From Deltaproteobacteria bacterium (lineage in GTDB: Bacteria; Myxococcota; Polyangia; Haliangiales; Haliangiaceae): 13,045 nt of DNA. Each line of letters opens with the position of its first letter. Position 1 is the stretch's first letter. The stretch is taken from NCBI GenBank assembly GCA_018262455.1, contig JAGSPR010000162.1:1-13045 (forward strand), written 5' to 3'. The notes beneath the pieces were generated by a model. That model was not told the DNA's origin and searched no databases. It saw nothing but the letters and a program-made list of their open reading frames with translations. Below are positions 6,844 to 13,045 of this stretch, in pieces. The position numbers and the translations under genes are program-made.

Positions 6844-7935
6844 TCAGGCCGAGACCCGCGCCGCAGCGGCGAGCACCGGGGTACCGTGGGTGATTGCCTC
6901 GTGCGTGTAGGTCGGTGCGAGCCCGGGCGCGAGCGGGTGTGCGACGAGCTCGGACGACGCGAAGTGCTGCGGCAGCTCGGGACGATCGGGCACCGCGTCC
7001 GCGAGCGTCTTCTCGAGCACCATCGAGGTGTACTGGTCGAGCGTGGCCTCGCGCGTGTTGGCATTCAGGATCACCTCGACCCCGAGCTCGCGCGCATGTC
7101 GCGCCACGCCGCGGATCTCGCTCGATCCGGGAGCGTACGCGTCGACGCAGATGCCGTTCTCGCTGATCGTCCAGACGCCGCGATCGGTCACGACGACGAG
7201 CGAGTGGTTGCCGACGGTGTGGCCCGGGGTGCGGACGATCGCGAACCCTCCACCGATCGCGTAGTCACCGTCGAGCGCCACGATGCGATCGGCGGGCACC
7301 CCGTCGAGGCACTGCGGGATGTACCACTCGACCTGGAGGGGATGCAGCGCGATCAGGGTGTCGAGCTCGGCCCGCTGGGCGAGCAGCTTCGCGTTGGGCA
7401 GGAACGTGCGTCCGTCGGGCCCCGGTGCGAGGAGGCCGCGGACGTCCTGGACGTGCAGGTGATCGAACGTGACGTAGTCGACCGCGCTCGGCCGGACGCC
7501 CCACCTCGCGAGCGCGGCCGCGATCGTGGTGTGCACCTTCGAGAGCAGCTTCGTCGCCAACGAACCGTAGCGCTGCTCGAGTCTCGCGAAGTAGGGAGCC
7601 TTGGCCGAGCGCACGGCATCGCTGGGGTTGACGAGGATCGTGACGGTGCGGCCCCCCACGGCGACCTGCACGAGGTGCATGCGGTTGCGCATGAACACGT
7701 ACGGGGCCGGCGAGGCCGCGACACCCTGCAGTCCGAACCGGGTGGGATAGGGGAAGGTCACGAGGTCGGCGGTCTGGACGCAGAGCGCAGGTCCACCGCC
7801 AAGGATGCGCTCGCGCAGCACGCGTCCGCTCTTGCGGACCGCGTCGAGCCGGGCACCGCTGCCACGGGTCGCCCACGCGGCATCGAGCTCCGAAATCCGG
7901 GTCAACTCGGGGGGCGTCGCAGGGATCGAGCTCAT
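6844..7935 (-). CDS. MBL-fold (metallo-beta-lactamase-like) protein with altered metal motif
   Basis: This encodes a 363-residue protein with no signal peptide, so it is probably cytoplasmic. It has features of the MBL hydrolase fold. Strand-loop VDYVTFDHLHVQD (152-164) stands at the place of the HxHxDH metal motif, and VRTPGHTVGNHSLVVV (234-249) carries the second-metal histidine H239. A further acidic stretch SENGICVDAYAP (258-269) lies at the usual position of the bridging Asp. Against the canonical motif, H159 and H161 are kept but the Asp-His pair is replaced by Gln163-Asp164. This may change metal number or abolish hydrolysis, or it may mark a distinct subfamily; I cannot assign a substrate. 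The N-terminal 150 residues include GGRTVTILVNPSD, which may be the first beta strands of the fold. The ATG at 7935 follows a TACGGT hexamer by 6 nt with no Shine-Dalgarno. A regulatory or catabolic link with the neighbouring kinase is not shown. Confidence 0.82.
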   Translation of the reverse strand: MSSIPATPPELTRISELDAAWATRGSGARLDAVRKSGRVLRERILGGGPALCVQTADLVTFPYPTRFGLQGVAASPAPYVFMRNRMHLVQVAVGGRTVTILVNPSDAVRSAKAPYFARLEQRYGSLATKLLSKVHTTIAAALARWGVRPSAVDYVTFDHLHVQDVRGLLAPGPDGRTFLPNAKLLAQRAELDTLIALHPLQVEWYIPQCLDGVPADRIVALDGDYAIGGGFAIVRTPGHTVGNHSLVVVTDRGVWTISENGICVDAYAPGSSEIRGVARHARELGVEVILNANTREATLDQYTSMVLEKTLADAVPDRPELPQHFASSELVAHPLAPGLAPTYTHEAITHGTPVLAAAARVSA

Positions 7936-7941
7936 GGCCGG

Positions 7942-7947
7942 ACCGTA
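7942..7947 (-). promoter_or_regulatory. Candidate -10 element (TACGGT) of the MBL-fold gene
   Basis: TACGGT on the minus strand lies 6 nt before the ATG at 7935, so an mRNA from it would be leaderless. No -35 match and no ribosome binding site are visible. Confidence 0.3.
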
Positions 7948-8064
7948 TCATCGGGGCGTCCGCGTGAGCCATCGCACAACATTGGAGACAACCCAGTGGA
8001 TCTCTGCCAGATTGCCGATGGCGGCGTCCTGCATGGCTTCTTGATCGCGAAGTAAAGGTAGCTC

Positions 8065-8069
8065 GGAGG
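8065..8069 (+). promoter_or_regulatory. Shine-Dalgarno GGAGG deciding the start at 8075
   Basis: GGAGG overlaps the first possible GTG (8069) and lies 5 nt before the in-frame GTG at 8075. This excludes 8069 as the start. Confidence 0.65.
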
Positions 8070-8074
8070 TGGTC

Positions 8075-8836
8075 GTGTTGGTTCTAGTGATCGTCCTGGC
8101 GTTGTTGCTTGCCGTGGTCTCCATGGCCTGGTGGCGTGCGCGTTCGCGAGCGAGCCGAGCCGAGATCGCGCACGACCAGTTCGTCGCGGATGTCGCCCAC
8201 GACTTGCGCTCGCCGCTCACGGTGATCACGGCAACTGCGATGACCTTGCGTCACGACACCGGCGGGTCGACGAAGCTCGACAAGATCATCGGGGAGACCC
8301 ATCGGCTTACCCGCATGTTGCAGAACCACGTCATCGCGGTGGAGGTCTCGGGCGATCAGACCACCCGGGCAAGAAATCTTCACCGCGAATGGATCACGGT
8401 GGAGGAGCTCGCGGGCAACGCCCTGGCACGACTCGACGCGGTGCTCGGGGAGCGGAACGTGAGAATGGAGTTTGGCGGTGAGGTCGTCGGACACATTGAT
8501 GCCAGACTCGGCGAGGTCATGATTGGCAATCTCCTCGACAACGCCGCCAGGCACACGCCTGCCGGTGCCGCCATCACGATCCGCGCCGAGCAGGCCGGTG
8601 CCGGTGTGAAGATCGAGATCATCGACGCTGGGCCGGGGGTGCCCGTGCGGCGGCAACAGGCTTCTGCGGCGGGCGGGCGGGGCGGTGGCCTGGCCGTGTG
8701 TCGCGCGATCGCGGTGGCGCATCAAGGGTCCTTTGAAGTGCTCTCGCCTGGCGGCGGTGGCACGATGGTGCGCGTGTTGATTCCCGATGCTGAACCGCGC
8801 CCGGGCATGGCTCCGGCGCTGTTGGAGGTGGGCTGA
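8075..8836 (+). CDS. Minimal membrane histidine kinase, KdpD-like kinase core
   Basis: This encodes a 253-residue kinase. From the GTG at 8075, residues 1-20 form one hydrophobic helix (LVLVIVLALLLAVVSMAWW). An Arg-rich stretch follows, then the HisKA H-box FVADVAHDLRSPLTVITATA with His42. The HATPase has N-box NLLDNAARHTP (152-162), G1 D184-A-G-P-G and G2 GRGGGL (201-206). The H-box and the region around G2 (LAVCRAIAVAH) resemble the C-terminal kinase of KdpD, but the KdpD nucleotide-binding, Usp and four-helix domains are absent. G1 and G2 are only about 17 residues apart and no F-box is present, so the ATP lid is unusually short. The TGA overlaps the ATG of the next gene, a KdpE-like regulator, which indicates translational coupling and a cognate pair. 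No kdpFABC genes are present here, so the stimulus is unknown. Confidence 0.88.
   Translation: MLVLVIVLALLLAVVSMAWWRARSRASRAEIAHDQFVADVAHDLRSPLTVITATAMTLRHDTGGSTKLDKIIGETHRLTRMLQNHVIAVEVSGDQTTRARNLHREWITVEELAGNALARLDAVLGERNVRMEFGGEVVGHIDARLGEVMIGNLLDNAARHTPAGAAITIRAEQAGAGVKIEIIDAGPGVPVRRQQASAAGGRGGGLAVCRAIAVAHQGSFEVLSPGGGGTMVRVLIPDAEPRPGMAPALLEVG
8824..8828 (+). promoter_or_regulatory. Shine-Dalgarno GGAGG within the kinase 3' end
   Basis: GGAGG lies 7 nt before the ATG at 8836 and inside the last codons of the kinase gene, supporting coupled translation of the pair. Confidence 0.65.
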
Positions 8837-9519
8837 TGGAGACGGTGTTGGTGATCGAGGATGACCGCGAGGTTCGGCAGTTCCTGTCCGACGTGTTGCT
8901 CGAGCACGGTTTTCGTGTGGCGGAGGCCGCCTCTGCGGCGCAGGCAGACGAGTTGATCGAGAGCTCGAATCCGGTCGCGATCCTGCTCGATCTTGGGCTC
9001 CCCGACCGGGATGGGTTTCATCTGCTCGAGAAGATGCGGCAGCGCGGGCCGACGCCGATCATCGTGCTGTCGGCGCGCGATGGGGACAACGACAAGGTCC
9101 GGGCGCTCGACTCCGGCGCCGATGACTACCTGACCAAGCCATTCAGCCCGAGCGAGTTGCTCGCTCGGATCCGCGTCGCACTCCGCCACGCCCGTGGTCA
9201 CGTGATCGTCGACGAGCCGATGCTGTCGGTCGGGCCGATCCAGATCGATCACGCGCGCCACGAGGTGATGGTCGACGGATCGCAGGTCCGGCTGACTCCG
9301 ATCGAGTTCCGGTTGCTCGTCCAGCTCGCGCGTCGCGCTGGCAAGGTGATGACGCATCGCCAGCTGCTCGAGAGCGTCTGGGGCGCCAGCAAGGGCAACC
9401 AGACGCACTATCTCCGCGTCCACATGCAGGCGCTGCGTCGCAAGATCGAGCGAGATCCTGCGCGCCCGCGCTGGCTCGCGACCGAGCCGGGCATCGGTTA
9501 TCGGCTGCGCGACGAGTAA
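8836..9519 (+). CDS. OmpR-family response regulator, KdpE-like
   Basis: This encodes a 227-residue cytoplasmic DNA-binding regulator. The receiver (1-120) has the acidic pocket E8-D9-D10, phosphoacceptor Asp52 (AILLDLGLPDRDG), a switch Ser in VLSARD and Lys in DYLTKPF. The winged-helix output (about 128-227) reads LTPIEFRLLVQLARRAGKVMTHRQLL, then NQTHYLRVHMQALRRKIE and a C-terminal RWLATEPGIGYRL. The HYLRV and DPxRPRxLxTEPGxGYR patterns are those of KdpE, the regulator of potassium-transport genes in many bacteria. The match is to the subfamily rather than proof of the same targets. The gene starts on the last base of its kinase's stop codon (TGATG). It ends only 8 nt from the stop of a convergent receiver gene, with no room for an intrinsic terminator between them. 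Confidence 0.93.
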   Translation: METVLVIEDDREVRQFLSDVLLEHGFRVAEAASAAQADELIESSNPVAILLDLGLPDRDGFHLLEKMRQRGPTPIIVLSARDGDNDKVRALDSGADDYLTKPFSPSELLARIRVALRHARGHVIVDEPMLSVGPIQIDHARHEVMVDGSQVRLTPIEFRLLVQLARRAGKVMTHRQLLESVWGASKGNQTHYLRVHMQALRRKIERDPARPRWLATEPGIGYRLRDE

Positions 9520-9527
9520 CAGGCGGG

Positions 9528-10037
9528 CTACGCGCCGAGCGACGCGCCAAGCCGGGCGAGGTGCGATCCTGCGCGGTCGAGGACTCGTTTCATGATCGCG
9601 GCGTCGATCGGCTTCAGCACGTGGTGATCGAAGCCGGCCGCGAGGGCCTGGACACGATCGGTCGACCGATCCGCCCCGGTGATCGCGGCCAGGAACAAGG
9701 GACGCCCCGACGCGAGTGCACGCAGCCGCCGTGCGACCTCGAAGCCATGGATGTCGGGCAGGTCCAGATCGACGAACGCGATGTCGGGCTCGAACGCGAC
9801 GGCGAGGTCGAGCGCATCCCGCCCGCGGATCGCGATCCGGCATTCGTGGCCGAGCGCCTCGAGGAGCATGCTGATCGACAGCGCCGCATCGGGGTAGTCG
9901 TCGAGCACCAGGACGCGATGAACCGGGACGCGAGGCACCACAGCACGAGCAAGCCACATCATGGTGCAAGCGTCCAGCGCGTGGTCAGTGATTAGCCGCA
10001 CCAGACGGACGTGTACGATCTTGATGCGGATCCGCAT
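9528..10037 (-). CDS. Second stand-alone receiver-domain response regulator
   Basis: This is a single receiver domain without output, 169 residues from the ATG at 10037. The domain core starts near residue 40 (VHRVLVLDDYPDAA). The phosphoacceptor is the Asp in PDIAFVDLDLPDIHG, the switch Thr is in AAITG and the Lys is in HHVLKPID, so the active site is complete. The start at 10037 has GGAG 7 nt upstream, but the first 25 residues (MRIRIKIVHVRLVRL and on) match no receiver feature. Tandem ATGs at 9962 and 9959 would give a length like its paralogue's and are a fair alternative. By eye, more than half of the domain positions are identical to the receiver at 4579-5007. This suggests duplication within the locus and possibly a shared kinase. 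It converges with the KdpE-like gene and diverges from the NtrC-type gene. Confidence 0.85.
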   Translation of the reverse strand: MRIRIKIVHVRLVRLITDHALDACTMMWLARAVVPRVPVHRVLVLDDYPDAALSISMLLEALGHECRIAIRGRDALDLAVAFEPDIAFVDLDLPDIHGFEVARRLRALASGRPLFLAAITGADRSTDRVQALAAGFDHHVLKPIDAAIMKRVLDRAGSHLARLGASLGA

Positions 10038-10044
10038 GCGCCCG

Positions 10045-10048
10045 CTCC
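10045..10048 (-). promoter_or_regulatory. GGAG supporting the long start of the second stand-alone receiver
   Basis: GGAG on the minus strand is 7 nt before the ATG at 10037. It is the only argument for the long N-terminus, since the shorter ATGs at 9962 and 9959 have no clear site. Confidence 0.4.
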
Positions 10049-10107
10049 GTCGAGCGAGCCCGTCGCGAGGCCGGGGTGAGAGTTGGCGCCCTCACCCGTT
10101 GCTCACG

Positions 10108-10134
10108 TTGCACGAGCGACGCCGGCGCTATGCT
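10108..10134 (+). promoter_or_regulatory. Candidate promoter (TTGCAC / TATGCT) of the NtrC-type regulator
   Basis: TTGCAC at 10108-10113 and TATGCT at 10129-10134 are 15 nt apart, somewhat short. The -10 ends 15 nt before the ATG at 10150, implying a leader of only about 8-10 nt and no room for a normal Shine-Dalgarno. Confidence 0.35.
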
Positions 10135-10149
10135 CGCCGCAGCCTCGTC

Positions 10150-11541
10150 ATGCACCCCGATCCCCCGCTGCATGCTCGGATTCTCCTCGTGGACGACGAG
10201 GAAGATACCGCGTTGCTCCTGCGCGACGTGCTGCGCAATCGCGGCTTGCAGGTCGAAGCGGTGTTCAGCGGCGCCAAGGCGCTCGAGCTGATGAGGCACG
10301 AACCGTTCGACGTCGTGGTGACCGACGTCCAGATGCCGCAGATGACCGGCATCGAGCTGTGCGCACAGATCTCCGATCGCTACCCGGACTGCGCGGCGAT
10401 CGTGCTCACCGGGTATGGCCGGCTCGACGTCGCGATCTCGGCGATGCGCGCGGGCGCGTATGACTTCCTCGCCAAGCCGGTCAAGGCCGAGGCACTCGAG
10501 ATCGCGATCCGGCGAGCGCACGAGCGGTTCGCGCTGCAGCGCGAAGTCACGCGGCTCACGAACGTGCGGCTCTCGGACGCTCCCGTCGATGGCATCGTGG
10601 GCGAGAGCCCGGTCATGCGCGAGCTCGCGCGGGTCATCCGTCGCGTGGCGCTCAACGACGCGAGCGTGCTCATCACCGGGGAGTCCGGGACTGGCAAGGA
10701 GCAAGTCGCCAGGGCGCTCCATAACCTGGATCCCAATCGCCGCGATCATCCGTTCGTGGCGGTCAACTGCGGCGCGATGCCAGCGTCGCTGCTCGAGAGC
10801 GAGCTGTTCGGCCACGTCCGCGGCGCCTTCACCGACGCCAAGTCGTCCCGCGATGGGCTGTTCGTGCAGGCCGGGCGCGGCACGCTCCTGCTCGACGAGA
10901 TCGGCGAGATGCCGCTCGAGATGCAGGCCAAGCTCCTGCGCGTGCTCCAGCAGCGCACGGTTCGCCCGGTCGGCGGCGACGACGAGATCGCGTTCGATGC
11001 CCGCGTCGTTGCCGCGACCAACCGCGATCTCGAGACCGATGTCGACGAGGGCAGATTTCGCGAGGATCTGTTCCATCGCATCAACGTCGTCGCGATCCCG
11101 TTGCCGTCGCTGCGGGCGCGCACCGGCGACATCCTGATCCTGGCGAACGCGCTGATCGAGCGCGCGGCCGCACGTCGCTGCACGTTCGTCCACGGGATCA
11201 CGCGACGCGCGGCCCAGCTGCTCGTCGACTACGACTGGCCGGGCAACGTGCGCGAGCTCGAGAACTGTCTCGAGCGCGCCGTCGCCCTGGCGCGCGGGAG
11301 CGAGATCGACGTCGATGATCTGCCCCGCAAGATCGTCGAACACCAGGCCACGCGGTTCGAGCTGTCGACGTCCTCGGGGGCGCCGATGCTCACCCTCGAC
11401 GAGATGCAGTATCGCTACGTCCGCCAGGTGCTGGCCGCGGTGGGCGGCAACAAGACCCAGGCAGCCCAGCTGCTCGGCATCGATCGCCGTTCGATCTACC
11501 GTCGGCTCGAGCCCCCGCCCAAGGCCACCGCCGAGCCGTGA
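10150..11541 (+). CDS. NtrC-family sigma-54 response regulator (receiver, AAA+, Fis HTH)
   Basis: This encodes a 463-residue protein with the classical three-domain layout. The receiver (about 8-125) has D15-D16, phosphoacceptor Asp59 (VVVTDVQMP), Thr87 and Lys109, all intact. The AAA+ domain (about 147-380) has Walker A GESGTGKE (177-184), loop GAFTDA (225-230) in place of GAFTGA, Walker B TLLLDE (245-250) and sensor ATNRDLE. The C-terminal Fis-type HTH is at about 415-455 (GGNKTQAAQLLGIDRRSIYRRL). The ATG at 10150 starts right before the receiver. Longer in-frame extension to 9961 would overlap the divergent receiver gene and adds Arg-rich sequence. Unlike the first activator in this window it should respond to phosphorylation. 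No kinase is directly adjacent on the same strand, so its donor is not evident. The stop is followed by a 7-bp hairpin and then a large palindrome. Confidence 0.94.
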   Translation: MHPDPPLHARILLVDDEEDTALLLRDVLRNRGLQVEAVFSGAKALELMRHEPFDVVVTDVQMPQMTGIELCAQISDRYPDCAAIVLTGYGRLDVAISAMRAGAYDFLAKPVKAEALEIAIRRAHERFALQREVTRLTNVRLSDAPVDGIVGESPVMRELARVIRRVALNDASVLITGESGTGKEQVARALHNLDPNRRDHPFVAVNCGAMPASLLESELFGHVRGAFTDAKSSRDGLFVQAGRGTLLLDEIGEMPLEMQAKLLRVLQQRTVRPVGGDDEIAFDARVVAATNRDLETDVDEGRFREDLFHRINVVAIPLPSLRARTGDILILANALIERAAARRCTFVHGITRRAAQLLVDYDWPGNVRELENCLERAVALARGSEIDVDDLPRKIVEHQATRFELSTSSGAPMLTLDEMQYRYVRQVLAAVGGNKTQAAQLLGIDRRSIYRRLEPPPKATAEP

Positions 11542-11549
11542 TCTGGCGC

Positions 11550-11572
11550 CCTCCGAGGCCGGAGTTCGGAGG
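11550..11572 (+). terminator. Hairpin just after the NtrC-type regulator
   Basis: CCTCCGA (11550-11556) and TCGGAGG (11566-11572) form a 7-bp stem with a 9-nt loop starting 9 nt after the stop codon. No T-run follows, so its action as a terminator is inferred from position only. Confidence 0.35.
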
Positions 11573-11600
11573 TCTCCACCCAAGATCGGCTGGGTTTACC

Positions 11601-11681
11601 CGTAAGCGCAAGCGTAAGCGTCGGCGTAAGCGGATCTGGGGGCATGATCCGCTTGCGCTTACGCTGACGCTTACGCTTACG
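11601..11681. repeat. Hexamer-based imperfect palindrome (CGTAAG units)
   Basis: The left arm (11601-11636) is six hexamers: CGTAAG, CGCAAG, CGTAAG, CGTCGG, CGTAAG, CGGATC. The right arm (11646-11681), read on the minus strand, gives CGTAAG, CGTAAG, CGTCAG, CGTAAG, CGCAAG, CGGATC. The arms agree at 31 of 36 positions around a 9-nt loop. It fills much of the 236-nt intergenic region between two activator genes. It could be a dispersed palindromic repeat, a long RNA stem serving as terminator, or an array of binding sites. One strand can be read as alternating Arg-Lys codons and the other as Leu-Thr, but no start or other coding sign supports a gene. Confidence 0.85.
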
Positions 11682-11762
11682 CCGGATCAAGCGAGCCGAA
11701 CGTTGGGGGTAGCTGGGTCGCATACCCCTGAAAGTCGGGGGACTCCCGCCCTGGGTCTCTGG

Positions 11763-11768
11763 TAACGT
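11763..11768 (+). promoter_or_regulatory. Candidate extended -10 element (TGGTAACGT) of the FHA activator
   Basis: TAACGT, preceded by TGG as in extended -10 promoters, lies 9 nt before the ATG at 11778. No Shine-Dalgarno is seen between them, so a nearly leaderless mRNA is suggested. A short C4/G4 hairpin-capable segment lies upstream around 11724-11742. Confidence 0.35.
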
Positions 11769-11777
11769 GCCGGCCCG

Positions 11778-13045
<1,268 letters not shown>

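Noticed and set aside
5454..6893. Long + strand open frame opposite the double-PAS kinase
   Set aside because: Mirror frame of the coiled-coil and kinase coding sequence; its Leu/Arg/Glu-rich translation mirrors the EEL-rich repeats and there is no start signal.
6688..8055. Long + strand open frame opposite the MBL-fold gene
   Set aside because: It overlaps both the MBL gene and its upstream region, and carries no domain motif.
8759..8774. TGGCACG-like sequence resembling a sigma-54 promoter
   Set aside because: The GC doublet is one base off the required -24/-12 spacing, and the site lies inside the KdpD-like coding sequence.
10084..10105. TGGCGC...TTGC resembling a sigma-54 promoter before the NtrC-type gene
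   Set aside because: The spacing between the GG and GC elements is about four bases too long.
11538..11765. Open frames across the hexamer palindrome giving Arg-Lys or Leu-Thr repeats
   Set aside because: They arise from the repeat itself. There is no ribosome binding site, and neither reading resembles a known peptide.

Overview
The window is GC-rich DNA, densely coding, with strong G/C preference at third codon positions. It is almost entirely bacterial signal-transduction genes. Three sigma-54 activators (bEBPs), one of them an FHA-type, sit beside cytoplasmic histidine kinases and a PilT-like ATPase. That mix, with multi-domain kinases and no mobile elements, fits a Myxococcota genome (Polyangia/Haliangiales-like). 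The assignment is inferred from gene content and composition; there is no rRNA or marker gene here.

Layout. 1-254: the C-terminal tail of a Gly/Gln/Ser-rich protein (+). 275-2842: a bEBP with a degenerate receiver, then a soluble histidine kinase with an RsbRD-like N-terminus (+). 2912-7935: four minus-strand genes, which read in transcription order as an MBL-fold protein, a double-PAS histidine kinase resembling the C-terminal part of CheB-CheR-PAS kinases, a stand-alone receiver, and a PilT-like ATPase with an extra N-terminal domain. 8075-9519: a translationally coupled KdpD/KdpE-like pair reduced to one membrane helix plus kinase core and an OmpR-type regulator (+). 9528-10037: a second stand-alone receiver (-), paralogous to the first. 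10150-11541: an NtrC-type response regulator (+). 11542-11777: an intergenic region with a small hairpin and a large imperfect palindrome built of CGTAAG-like hexamers. 11778 to the end: an FHA-domain bEBP (+), truncated by the window edge. This last gene has no stop codon inside the window.

How they may work together. The window encodes three kinases, four receiver or receiver-like modules with intact phosphoacceptors or recognisable remnants outside the OmpR pair, and three sigma-54 ATPases. The kinase at 5055-6722 and the receiver just downstream are the clearest cognate pair besides the Kdp-like pair. The two stand-alone receivers share their fold motifs closely and could compete for the same kinase. 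Two of the three bEBPs carry GAFTDA in place of GAFTGA in the sigma-54-contacting loop.

Several starts lie 6-10 nt downstream of a TANNNT hexamer without a good Shine-Dalgarno, which suggests leaderless or very short-leader mRNAs. No wholly new system is evident. The most unusual points are the duplicated PilT N-domain, the Asp-to-Glu pseudo-receiver, the shortened KdpD-like ATP lid, the altered MBL metal motif, the dyad abutting the kinase promoter and the hexamer palindrome.
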